A stretch of 8,823 nt of DNA from contig JBLHHI010000128.1 in assembly GCA_047614125.1 (NCBI GenBank), positions 1 through 8,823 on the forward strand. Reading direction: 5' to 3'. The stretch is from JBLHHI01 sp047614125 (GTDB taxonomy: Bacteria > Bacteroidota > Bacteroidia > NS11-12g > UBA9320). Made by a program: the position numbers and the translations under genes. Positions 1-5,914 of the stretch are shown here, in pieces. The notes under the pieces were generated by a model. That model saw only the letters and a list, made by a program, of their open reading frames with translations. It had not been told where the DNA came from and made no database searches. The stretch's first letter is position 1; each line of letters begins with the position of its first letter.

Positions 1-1375
1 CGTAAATGGATCGAATGGTGTTTGATTTAATCTTATCTGCGGTGGTGGCAAAGTGCTTAAACGTCTTTTTGGTTCGATCAAAGAGAAAGAGTCCTTCATC
101 CCGCGAACCAATCCACAATCGGCCTTTTGAATCCTCAAAAATGGCTCGTACAGCCCTGGTTTCTACGTCTTTATATTTTAGTACGGGATAAACTACCAGT
201 TCTTCTGTTTTTGGATCGAACGATGCGAGCCCATTGCCCAAGGTGCCCAACCAAATTATTCCATCTTTCGATTGATAGATGGAGTAAATGATGTTGTTTG
301 CTGGCTTTCCGTTGTAAACAAAATTGCGGAAAAGGTTAAAGAGCTTTAAGTTTTGATCGAACTTACTTATGCCGTTTCGGCAACCAAACCAGAGTATTCC
401 TTCCCGATCCATAAACCCAATGGTAACCTCGTCTCCAATTAGGGTTCTGCCATCAAAGGTGTTGTTCTTGTAGGAGGTGAATTCGTTGCCATCGTAATTC
501 AGCAGCCCACCGCCCAATGTTCCAATCCAAAATAAACCATTTCGATCTTCTTCTATGAAGTTCATCAAATTAGCTCCTCGAATTTTAGGAAGCGGGATGG
601 CCGTAACCACATCAAGTTCCGTATCCCAAACTTGCAAGCCCTGGCCGTTGGTGGTAATATATACCTTTGAGCCCTTGTGCAACATGTCTGTAATGAACTG
701 ATTTTCAAACAAATCCAACGAACTAAACTTTTTAAAAGCATGGTCCTTGAACAAGACAGCTCCGTGCTGAGTTCCAACCCAATACCCTAAGTCGCTGGCC
801 TCTTTGCTGAATGAGTTGACATAATCGTTTGGTAATAAACTGTTCGATTGATTGTAAACCTTCCAGATTTTTTTGTCAATATTGGCCACCACCATTCCTC
901 CGCCATCTAACCCAATTAACATGCGGCCAGCATCGTCTTCTCCTATACAGTTTACTTGATACTTATTAGCCTCATTGTTTTTATCTCGGATTACGTATTT
1001 CTTGAAGGTATGTGTTCGTTTGTCAAATTCGTTGAGATCGCCCGTGAAGGTTCCCACCCAAAGTCGTCCCTTCGTATCCTCATAAATACAGGTTATGTGA
1101 TTGTTGGATAGGGAGTTATCTTGTCGGATGTCGTGCTTAAATATTTTAAAATCATAGCCATCGTATCGATGAAGTCCTTCTGCGGTTCCAAACCACATAA
1201 AGCCTTCACTTCCTTGCGTTATACCGGTTATGGTGCTTTGGGCTAAACCATCTTCGCGACCAATGTTTTCGAAATGTATGATGTCTTTTTGCGCAAAACC
1301 AATAAAGGCCCAACACAGAAACATGCTCAGCAATAGGGATTTAACCAGTATTTTAGGATGAAGCGTGTATACCAC
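1..1375 (-). CDS. Two-component regulator propeller sensor, N-terminal part (runs off window)
   Basis: This is the N-terminal 458 codons of a protein that continues past base 1; the frame is open throughout. It has a signal peptide with a hydrophobic core (LVKSLLLSMFLCWAFIGFAQ, about residues 10-29), then repeated Reg_prop blades with the pattern W-(V/I/L/F)-G-T: MWFGT (~60), LWVGT (~105), YWVGT (~198), FWIGT (~281), LWFGC (~328), IWLGT (~374), LWIGS (~420), each usually preceded by an acidic E-D-x-x-G turn. Such beta-propellers form the periplasmic sensor half of Bacteroidota histidine kinases or hybrid regulators; the C-terminal output domain is outside the window. The start is uncertain: the GTG at 1375 gives a full signal peptide with basic residues, while the first in-frame ATG (about 1324) would leave almost no n-region. 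An in-frame TAG at 1397-1399, which is the stop of the upstream regulator gene, bounds the frame. The 21-bp gap to that gene suggests one operon. Confidence 0.9.
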   Translation of the reverse strand, partial: MVYTLHPKILVKSLLLSMFLCWAFIGFAQKDIIHFENIGREDGLAQSTITGITQGSEGFMWFGTAEGLHRYDGYDFKIFKHDIRQDNSLSNNHITCIYEDTKGRLWVGTFTGDLNEFDKRTHTFKKYVIRDKNNEANKYQVNCIGEDDAGRMLIGLDGGGMVVANIDKKIWKVYNQSNSLLPNDYVNSFSKEASDLGYWVGTQHGAVLFKDHAFKKFSSLDLFENQFITDMLHKGSKVYITTNGQGLQVWDTELDVVTAIPLPKIRGANLMNFIEEDRNGLFWIGTLGGGLLNYDGNEFTSYKNNTFDGRTLIGDEVTIGFMDREGILWFGCRNGISKFDQNLKLFNLFRNFVYNGKPANNIIYSIYQSKDGIIWLGTLGNGLASFDPKTEELVVYPVLKYKDVETRAVRAIFEDSKGRLWIGSRDEGLFLFDRTKKTFKHFATTADKIKSNTIRSIY

Positions 1376-1396
1376 AGACCAAAGATAAGACTTAAC

Positions 1397-2143
1397 CTAT
1401 AGCTTGCTTAATGCCGCCAAAAATGCTTCTTTTCTTCGTTTGGATACGTCGGCAGAATCGCCATTCGACATCACCACGTAGCCACCTTCTCCACGAACGT
1501 ACTTCTTCATCTCGTGCAAGTGGATCAAGTATGATTTATGAACTCTAAAGAAATCGTATTCGGCCAAAAGGTCTTCGTATTCTTTTAGATTTTTGGAAGT
1601 AGTAATGCGTTCGCCGGTTTTTAGAAAGAAGTAGGTATAAGCACCGTCTCCACGCAAATAAACTATGTTTTCAATTTTGATGAACAACAGGCCATCCGAA
1701 CTGGAAATGGCAATTTGTTGGTTGGCAGAGTTGGATTTTAAGTTGTTCATGAATACCTCAAAATTCTTGTTTACCGTATCATTCGAACGTTTTTCCTCTA
1801 CCTTTTTGACGGCATTTACCAACTCATCTAAATCAATGGGTTTGAGAAGGTAATCAATTGCTGTAGTTCGAAATGCCTTTAGCGCATATTGCTCATGAGC
1901 CGTTGTAAAGATCACTTCAAAGTTTATTGGGTGGATGGCATTGAACAATTCAAAACCGTCGTTTTTTGGCATTTCAACGTCTAGGAAAACCAGATCGGGC
2001 TGGTGTTTTTCAATGGCTTTAATGCCAATTGTCACGCTTTCGGCCGTAGCAATAACCGATACATCCTTAACCATTTCGGTTAACATGGTCTCCAAGCCTT
2101 GTCGGCTTTTTAGTTCGTCGTCGATGATAATTGCTGTGATCAT
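1397..2143 (-). CDS. LytTR-family response regulator
   Basis: A 248-residue cytoplasmic transcription regulator with a receiver domain (about residues 1-120) and a LytTR DNA-binding domain (about 140-245), the usual length for the LytR/AlgR family. The receiver is intact: acidic pair D8-D9, phospho-acceptor D55 in VFLDVEMP, T80/T81 in the switch strand, and K101 in LLKP. The LytTR part shows the typical IVYLRGDGAYT start, the FFRVHKSYLIHL segment and the closing SKRRKEAFL. It begins 10 bp after the stop of the kinase-like gene and is followed after 21 bp by the propeller gene, so the three are probably co-transcribed. Candidate DNA targets of the right form lie upstream of the two envelope genes at 2837-3457 and 3673-4365; that link is inference. 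Direct phosphorylation by the neighbouring kinase-like protein is doubtful because that protein lacks recognisable ATP-binding motifs. Confidence 0.95.
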   Translation of the reverse strand: MITAIIIDDELKSRQGLETMLTEMVKDVSVIATAESVTIGIKAIEKHQPDLVFLDVEMPKNDGFELFNAIHPINFEVIFTTAHEQYALKAFRTTAIDYLLKPIDLDELVNAVKKVEEKRSNDTVNKNFEVFMNNLKSNSANQQIAISSSDGLLFIKIENIVYLRGDGAYTYFFLKTGERITTSKNLKEYEDLLAEYDFFRVHKSYLIHLHEMKKYVRGEGGYVVMSNGDSADVSKRRKEAFLAALSKL

Positions 2144-2153
2144 AGTTTTGTTT

Positions 2154-2750
2154 TTAGTGCCGTTGTTGAATATCTATTTGAAAGAAACAGGTTTTATTCC
2201 ATTCCGTCGTATGTGAGTAAAGTGATTGATTATCAAGCATTTTCAATCGGTCCATTGCCAACTCTGTTTTCTTTGATGATTTTTCGTGCAGGGTTTGTTC
2301 CGGTTTTTTTTGGATTTTTATTTGCATGTTTACCCTCGATTCGTTGGCATCAATTTCCACCTTAATGGAGTTTTCTTTTTGCTCTAAACTCAAAAGCAAG
2401 GCATTTTCAATGAAGCTTTGCAAAACAAAAGTCGGTATTTCGAGCGCATCTTCGCTTACCGTAATTTTAAGAATGTTCTTGCCTTTAAAAACCGGAAATC
2501 GTTCGCCTTCCAACCTTACATAATCTGTTAAAAACTTAACTTCATCCGCTGCCGAATGGGCAGTTTGATTGCTCGATCGCAAGCTCATTTTCAATAATCG
2601 ATTGTACATCTGCAAGTTTGAAAAGGCTTCTTTCGACTTGCCCAACAAAAGGTCGGATTGAATTGAATTGAGAACGTTCAACATGAAATGCGAGCCAATA
2701 AATGCTTTGGCGGAGTTCAAAACGCTATTTTCCAACTCAAGGTCGTTCAT
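2154..2750 (-). CDS. Soluble, degenerate LytS-type histidine kinase-like protein
   Basis: A 198-residue protein resembling the His_kinase (PF06580) core of LytS/YehU-type sensor kinases, but with no membrane segment, signal peptide or sensor domain. The phospho-acceptor region is recognisable: GSHFMLNVLNSI at 19-30 matches the family's PHFLFNxLNxI with H21 kept and the preceding proline changed to serine. The helix EVKFLTDYVRLEGERF (70-85) matches the usual E-x-x-x-x-x-x-Y-x-x-x-E-x-x-R-F. The N-box is partial: FIENALLLSL (113-122) keeps E115-N116-A117 but lacks the following H-G. No D-x-G-x-G (G1) motif or glycine-containing GLxNxxxRL motif is visible; the equivalent of the latter appears to be TELAMDRLKML (162-172). 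ATP hydrolysis or autophosphorylation therefore looks doubtful. It may act as a phospho-relay partner, heterodimer subunit or phosphatase-like adaptor. It heads a tight cluster with the LytTR regulator. Confidence 0.85.
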   Translation of the reverse strand: MNDLELENSVLNSAKAFIGSHFMLNVLNSIQSDLLLGKSKEAFSNLQMYNRLLKMSLRSSNQTAHSAADEVKFLTDYVRLEGERFPVFKGKNILKITVSEDALEIPTFVLQSFIENALLLSLEQKENSIKVEIDANESRVNMQIKIQKKPEQTLHEKSSKKTELAMDRLKMLDNQSLYSHTTEWNKTCFFQIDIQQRH

Positions 2751-2777
2751 GTACTTTGTTTAGGGGGCCAATTTCCG

Positions 2778-2785
2778 CAAATATA
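2778..2785 (-). promoter_or_regulatory. Possible -7 box of the signalling operon
   Basis: Read on the minus strand this is TATATTTG, an exact match to the Bacteroidota -7 consensus TAnnTTTG, ending 27 bp before the ATG at 2750. No TTG is found at the usual spacing of about 19-21 bp upstream (the nearest TTTG is only 10 bp away), so the promoter is weak, activator-dependent, or a chance match. Confidence 0.4.
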
Positions 2786-2836
2786 ATTCATGAACCAAAC
2801 CCATTTTTTGAATGGCGAGCCTACGAGGGTATGGCT

Positions 2837-3457
2837 CTATTGAATCAGCAAATTCTTTACCACGAAGTCTGATTCTGATTGGATGATTACCTTGTACAAA
2901 CCGGAAGTAAGTGGGTCAATTTGATAACGATTGTCCACCATTTTGTGCAACTTGTCTGAAGTTGTACTTCCATTGAGCGCAATCACTTGTATTGAAATTG
3001 GGTTGCCGCTAATTTGCAGATAAATGGTACTTGAAGTTGTTGTTGGATTCGGGAAAATGGTAACATCCAAGGCACTAAATGTAAGTGCACCATATTGATT
3101 ATCAAGGTGTTCTTCTTCAATAGGGACTTCATTTTTATAATCGGTTTGGTACGTTGGAAGCTTCTTGATATCATCTGGTCCTAGGGTAATTGAGCCCAAG
3201 TCTTTGTGATCTTTATCGCCGGGATTGGTAATTTCTGGAAGTTCATCAAAATCGTCGTATACCAAAGTATCATCTACAGCAATGCCAACTGCCTTATTGA
3301 AGAGCGTCGAATCCTTTGCATTGGCCTTAACAGACGTTGTGTCTTTTGCCGAAGCTTTGGCAACCACTTCTTTTTCTTCGTTGGCAGCAGAGGTTGGTAT
3401 ACTAAAGCCAAAAAGTACAACCCCGATGCAAAATGCTGTAAAAAATACTTTTTTCAT
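2837..3457 (-). CDS. Small secreted protein with type IX secretion C-terminal sorting domain
   Basis: A 206-residue exported protein. Residues 1-25 form a Sec signal peptide (two lysines, hydrophobic core, cleavage likely after TSAA). Residues about 130-206 form a type A sorting domain of the type IX secretion system: VTIFPNP (132-138), a central LNGS turn (161-164), TSGLYKVII (184-192) and a final VVKNLLIQ. Such domains send the protein across the outer membrane and are normally removed or exchanged for a surface anchor. What remains is only about 105 residues with no domain I recognise. It is rich in Asp and Glu and begins with two near-identical decapeptides, KASAKDTTSV (34-43) and KANAKDSTLF (44-53). 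Its function is unknown. The leader carries a putative LytTR site and a poor core promoter, so it may be a regulated output of the neighbouring signalling operon. Confidence 0.85.
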   Translation of the reverse strand: MKKVFFTAFCIGVVLFGFSIPTSAANEEKEVVAKASAKDTTSVKANAKDSTLFNKAVGIAVDDTLVYDDFDELPEITNPGDKDHKDLGSITLGPDDIKKLPTYQTDYKNEVPIEEEHLDNQYGALTFSALDVTIFPNPTTTSSTIYLQISGNPISIQVIALNGSTTSDKLHKMVDNRYQIDPLTSGLYKVIIQSESDFVVKNLLIQ

Positions 3458-3468
3458 AATTTGTAATG

Positions 3469-3476
3469 TAAAGATA
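3469..3476 (-). promoter_or_regulatory. Candidate -7 box for the sorted-protein gene
   Basis: The minus strand reads TATCTTTA, one mismatch from TAnnTTTG, ending 11 bp before the ATG at 3457. There is no TTG at the normal -33 distance (the nearest TTTG is 15 bp upstream). The putative LytTR repeat pair ends 32 bp upstream of this box, about -44 relative to the likely transcription start. That position is typical for activation by LytTR regulators at a promoter lacking a proper -33 box. Confidence 0.35.
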
Positions 3477-3508
3477 GTACGGGATCTTGTTCAAATGGAG
3501 TCAGATTT

Positions 3509-3538
3509 ACCAGCGGCAAGATTGCTTTAACAAACGGA
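3509..3538 (-). promoter_or_regulatory. Putative LytTR-type operator upstream of the sorted-protein gene
   Basis: On the minus strand TCCGTTTGT (3538-3530) and GCCGCTGGT (3517-3509) form an imperfect direct repeat (6 of 9 identical) with a spacer of exactly 12 bp. The published LytTR site is two copies of [TA][AC][CA]GTTN[AG][TG] spaced by 12-13 bp. The first copy matches every specified position and the second matches 6 of 8. A nearly identical arrangement lies upstream of the TonB-like gene at 4431-4460. Binding by the regulator at 1397-2143 is inferred from proximity only. The upstream copy overlaps one arm of the hairpin at 3532-3560, so part of the conservation could instead reflect structure. 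Confidence 0.5.
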
Positions 3539-3560
3539 GGGCTTAACACAGCCCTCCGTT
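3532..3560 (-). terminator. Strong hairpin downstream of the TonB-like gene, probable terminator
   Basis: AACGGAGGGC (3533-3542) and GCCCTCCGTT (3551-3560) are perfectly complementary and gain one more T-A pair, giving an 11-bp stem and a 6-nt loop. It lies 113 bp past the TonB-like stop and before the next gene. The U-tract on the minus strand is weak (TTTGTT), so termination efficiency is uncertain; it could also be a structural element shared by the two leaders. A second, smaller hairpin (GGTGCG / CGCACC, 3581-3586 and 3595-3600) lies between it and the TonB-like stop. Confidence 0.45.
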
Positions 3561-3672
3561 GAATTGTAAGTGTACTTGTTGGTGCGTTTGACTTCGCACC
3601 TGTAGAAAGTGAAAGTGTAAAATTGTTCATTGGTTTTTTCATGGAGGGAAGTTTTGTTTTAATATCCACAGG

Positions 3673-4365
3673 TTAATACATTTGGAATACGAATTTCTGT
3701 ACAAAGTAGGTTCGAACGGGCTTCCCGTCTTTCATACCCGGAATCCATTTGGGCATTATTTGAAGTACCCGGTTGGCTTCATCAAGCGCATCGTATTCCA
3801 ATTCATCTTTTAATACCTTAACGCCAGTTATTCCACCGTTTTCATCCACTATAAACTGCACTACCAAAGTGCCACTGCGCTCCATGTCGTATATAATTGG
3901 AGGATATTTCAAGTTTTTATGTAAGAACTCACTAAGGGCCTTTTGACCACCGGGGAAATACGGTAATTTGTCGGGAATGCTTACTACTGCGTTTGGGTCG
4001 ACCAAAGGAGGTGCCATGGGCAGTGTTTTTGGCAAATCTTTCTTAAACGTTATTTCCAGTACCTTCTTAACCGGCTTAATGTCTTTGTGATCGTCGATTA
4101 ACTTAATGATGTTCGATTCTTCCCGACTCGTTTCTTGTTCCTCCTTTTTTGGCTCGTCTTCGGGCTTTGGTTCATCTTCGAAATACGTAATTGGAGGCAT
4201 AAAACAAACATTACTTGAATTTTGCGCATAGATCACTTGGGTGTGAAATGCTTCGGGCCGTTCGATGTTAAAGGCCCACAAAATGGCCAGACAAGAAAAA
4301 GAAAAACCAAGACACAGGTTTCTGAACCGGTTCTTGTTTACGTTAAATCGTGGATTCATATTCAT
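3673..4365 (-). CDS. TonB-like energy transducer protein
   Basis: A 230-residue inner-membrane protein of TonB build. A short basic N-terminus is followed by one membrane segment (about 16-33), an acidic and proline-containing linker (59-80, EDEPKPEDEPKKEEQE-type), and a TonB C-terminal domain (about 135-230). The C-terminal domain has the Bacteroidota hallmarks: YFPGGQKALSEFLHKNLKYP, then GTLVVQFIVDENGGI (165-179), and WIPGMKDGKPVRTYFVQKFVF (207-227). TonB couples the proton-motive force from ExbB-ExbD to outer-membrane receptors; neither those partners nor a TonB-dependent receptor is encoded here, so the partner is unknown. The linker is short, which may limit reach across the periplasm. 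The start at 4365 is followed by an alternative ATG two codons later. Its leader holds a putative LytTR site. It is separated from its neighbours by gene-free leaders of 215 and 364 bp and is probably monocistronic. Confidence 0.9.
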   Translation of the reverse strand: MNMNPRFNVNKNRFRNLCLGFSFSCLAILWAFNIERPEAFHTQVIYAQNSSNVCFMPPITYFEDEPKPEDEPKKEEQETSREESNIIKLIDDHKDIKPVKKVLEITFKKDLPKTLPMAPPLVDPNAVVSIPDKLPYFPGGQKALSEFLHKNLKYPPIIYDMERSGTLVVQFIVDENGGITGVKVLKDELEYDALDEANRVLQIMPKWIPGMKDGKPVRTYFVQKFVFQMY

Positions 4366-4392
4366 TGTTCTTTGTTTGAGGGTTAACTACAA

Positions 4393-4569
4393 ATGGATAC
4401 CGAATAGTACTGGAAGGTAAACGGGTTTTGACCAACGGCAGGGCGGGGTTAACAAGCGGAAGCTGAATTCCGCCATTGTTCTATGCTCCCTTACTATCGT
4501 GGTTGGACCAAGGTAAGCTCGTGTATTGAGAATAGATGTATAAATAGAACTATTGAAAACGGTATCCAT
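4393..4569. repeat. 177-bp segment bounded by inverted repeats in the TonB-like leader
   Basis: ATGGATACCG (4393-4402) and CGGTATCCAT (4560-4569) are a perfect 10-bp inverted repeat. After a 5-base offset on one side, AATAGTAC (4403-4410) pairs with GAACTATT (4547-4554) with one mismatch. Inside, CCAAC/GTTGG (4432-4436, 4502-4506) and the perfect hairpin GCGGAA/TTCCGC (4456-4461, 4468-4473) nest within it. The segment encodes no credible protein and shows no obvious target-site duplication. It could be a small non-autonomous element, or a leader RNA if transcription starts upstream of 4569. Confidence 0.35.
4431..4460 (-). promoter_or_regulatory. Putative LytTR-type operator upstream of the TonB-like gene
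   Basis: On the minus strand TCCGCTTGT (4460-4452) and GCCGTTGGT (4439-4431) are direct repeats separated by exactly 12 bp, each matching 7 of 8 specified positions of the LytTR half-site [TA][AC][CA]GTTN[AG][TG]. Spacing and order are the same as at 3509-3538. The same purine (A/G) alternates between the half-sites of the two leaders (ACCARCGGC-N12-ACAARCGGA on the plus strand). The site ends 65 bp before the ATG at 4365. No clear TAnnTTTG box was found between site and gene. Confidence 0.5.
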
Positions 4570-4729
4570 GAATGGCTCCGTGCTTCAGCTCGGGGGAAAT
4601 GTTGATTGATGTTTGATGACAACACCATCCATTGCTGCTCCATAGGAGCGAAGCCTTATTAACCCGGTTCGCAAGAGCTGGGATAAAAGGGCCGCATGTA
4701 GGACCACGCATCATAGAAACCCCAACGCC
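4570..4729. other. Gene-free stretch downstream of moeA
   Basis: I see no credible coding region, tRNA or insertion sequence end here. There is a short perfect hairpin (GCTCC at 4637-4641 with GGAGC at 4645-4649) and a weaker stem just beside it (GCGAA at 4648-4652 with TTCGC at 4668-4672). Neither is followed on the minus strand by a convincing T-run, so a moeA terminator cannot be assigned firmly. Confidence 0.4.
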
Positions 4730-5914
4730 TTACGTCCGAAACAACCGAAAAACCTCGCCCTTTTTGAAAACTTGCGCAGTGGCCGGAAGCTCCAAAAATC
4801 CATCCGATTTATGCAAGCCCGCTAAATCTCCGCTGCCGTTTATAGCAACAGGCGCGGCCATTAACCGCCCATCTTTGTTTGAAAGTGACACTTGAGCAAA
4901 ATACGTTAATGGTGGTTTAAAAGTTACGTTCGCATCCAATACGGCATATTCGGCAGCAGTGGGTTGCTGCATCGATGCATGCAACCAAGGCACCAAATAC
5001 CGATGGGCACAAACGAAGGTAGAAACCGGGTTTCCCGGGAAGGCGAATACATTTAGCCCTTCTTTTGATCCAAACCAAAATGGCTTACCTGGCCGTTGTT
5101 CCACAATGTGAAAGTGTTGTTCAATATCGAGTTCCGCCAAAATTTCGGGAAGAAAATCAAACTTGCCCTTGCTCACCGCCCCGCTTAATAGTAGGGTGTC
5201 GAACTCTTTAACAATTTGCTGCAACGCGCTTTTAATCAGCGATTTATTGTCGGATAAATGAAAAAGCTGAGAAGATACTTTCAGATTATTGAGCATGGCT
5301 TCCAGACTCAAAACGTTGCTTTTCCGTATTTGATGTGGTAGCGGAATTTCATCAACTTCAATAAGTTCATCACCCGTTGAAATAATAGCAATTTTCGGTG
5401 GCTGAAGAACCTTTACCTTCGATATACCAACGGTAGCCAGAATTCCGATTTCGGCCGATCGGAGGATGCAGAATTTTTCCAAAATCAACGCGTGGGCTCC
5501 AAGGTCACTGCCTTGTTGGTGGATGTTCTGACGTAGTCTTAGAGTATCTAATTTTACCTCGGCCAATTCACCTTCAATTTCAACATCTTCATATCGAATA
5601 ACACAATCACATCCTTCGGGTAAAACGGCGCCAGTCATTACCTCTACGCAATTCTTTGGATTCTTTAAAGAGAGCTTTGTACTTCCCGCAGCTTGAACAC
5701 TTTCAACAAGAAAGCTTCTTTGCCCGCCGTTAAATGACTCAAACTGAATGGCAATTCCATCCATGGCAACCCGATTAAAGGGGGGGAAGTCGCGATCTGC
5801 GAAAACATCTTCGGCCAAAACTCGGTTGAGCGAATGGTTCAAAGAAACTTCGTGAACATCAGGCTTGTAAAGTCTGGATAAAATTTCCTTTTCTGCCGAT
5901 TCTACCGTATTCAT
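4730..5914 (-). CDS. moeA: Molybdopterin molybdenumtransferase MoeA
   Basis: MoeA catalyses the last step of molybdenum cofactor synthesis, inserting molybdate into adenylylated molybdopterin in the cytoplasm. The 394-residue length is normal. Recognisable segments are the N-terminal RVAMDGIAI motif (49-56, with D52 corresponding to the conserved SAMDGYA aspartate), EVMTGAVLPEGCD (91-103), the MoCF-type nucleotide-binding motifs ISTGDELI (178-185) and LSGAVSKGKFDF (243-254), QRPGKPFWFG (273-282), AFPGNPVS (291-298), and a C-terminal MoeA_C domain containing GSGDLAGLHKSDG (360-372). The family's SGGVS motif reads SGAVS here (A246), a conservative change. The ATG directly abuts the moaA stop (TAG then ATG, no spacer), implying translational coupling. 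Other cofactor genes (moaC, moaD, moaE, mog) are not in the window. Confidence 0.95.
   Translation of the reverse strand: MNTVESAEKEILSRLYKPDVHEVSLNHSLNRVLAEDVFADRDFPPFNRVAMDGIAIQFESFNGGQRSFLVESVQAAGSTKLSLKNPKNCVEVMTGAVLPEGCDCVIRYEDVEIEGELAEVKLDTLRLRQNIHQQGSDLGAHALILEKFCILRSAEIGILATVGISKVKVLQPPKIAIISTGDELIEVDEIPLPHQIRKSNVLSLEAMLNNLKVSSQLFHLSDNKSLIKSALQQIVKEFDTLLLSGAVSKGKFDFLPEILAELDIEQHFHIVEQRPGKPFWFGSKEGLNVFAFPGNPVSTFVCAHRYLVPWLHASMQQPTAAEYAVLDANVTFKPPLTYFAQVSLSNKDGRLMAAPVAINGSGDLAGLHKSDGFLELPATAQVFKKGEVFRLFRT

Noticed and set aside
1380..1387. TATCTTTG on the minus strand, an exact TAnnTTTG match just before the propeller gene
   Set aside because: No TTG lies at the right distance upstream. 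It would start transcription at or inside the proposed GTG start, and the gene is only 21 bp from the upstream gene, so an internal promoter is not convincing.
3518..3567. Integron attC-like site (inverted repeat flanked by sequences resembling RYYYAAC and GTTRRRY)
   Set aside because: The outer boxes match only partly on either strand, the other leader copy does not match at all, and the neighbouring genes do not look like cassettes.
3454..3669. Minus-strand reading frame of 71 codons starting just after the TonB-like stop and ending in an ATGA overlap with the next gene
   Set aside because: It is mostly made of the leader hairpins and the putative LytTR site. The equivalent leader of the TonB-like gene also gives a short open frame with a similar-looking end, but the frame shifts relative to the shared bases, so the similarity is at DNA level and not that of a protein.
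4387..4569. Minus-strand reading frame of 60 codons in the TonB-like leader
   Set aside because: It coincides with the inverted-repeat segment and operator, with no recognisable domain; the composition looks like translated repeat DNA.
4366..4729. Degraded insertion sequence or transposase remnant
   Set aside because: No frame shows transposase motifs, and no target-site duplication flanks the inverted repeats; a small repeat element remains possible and is listed as such.
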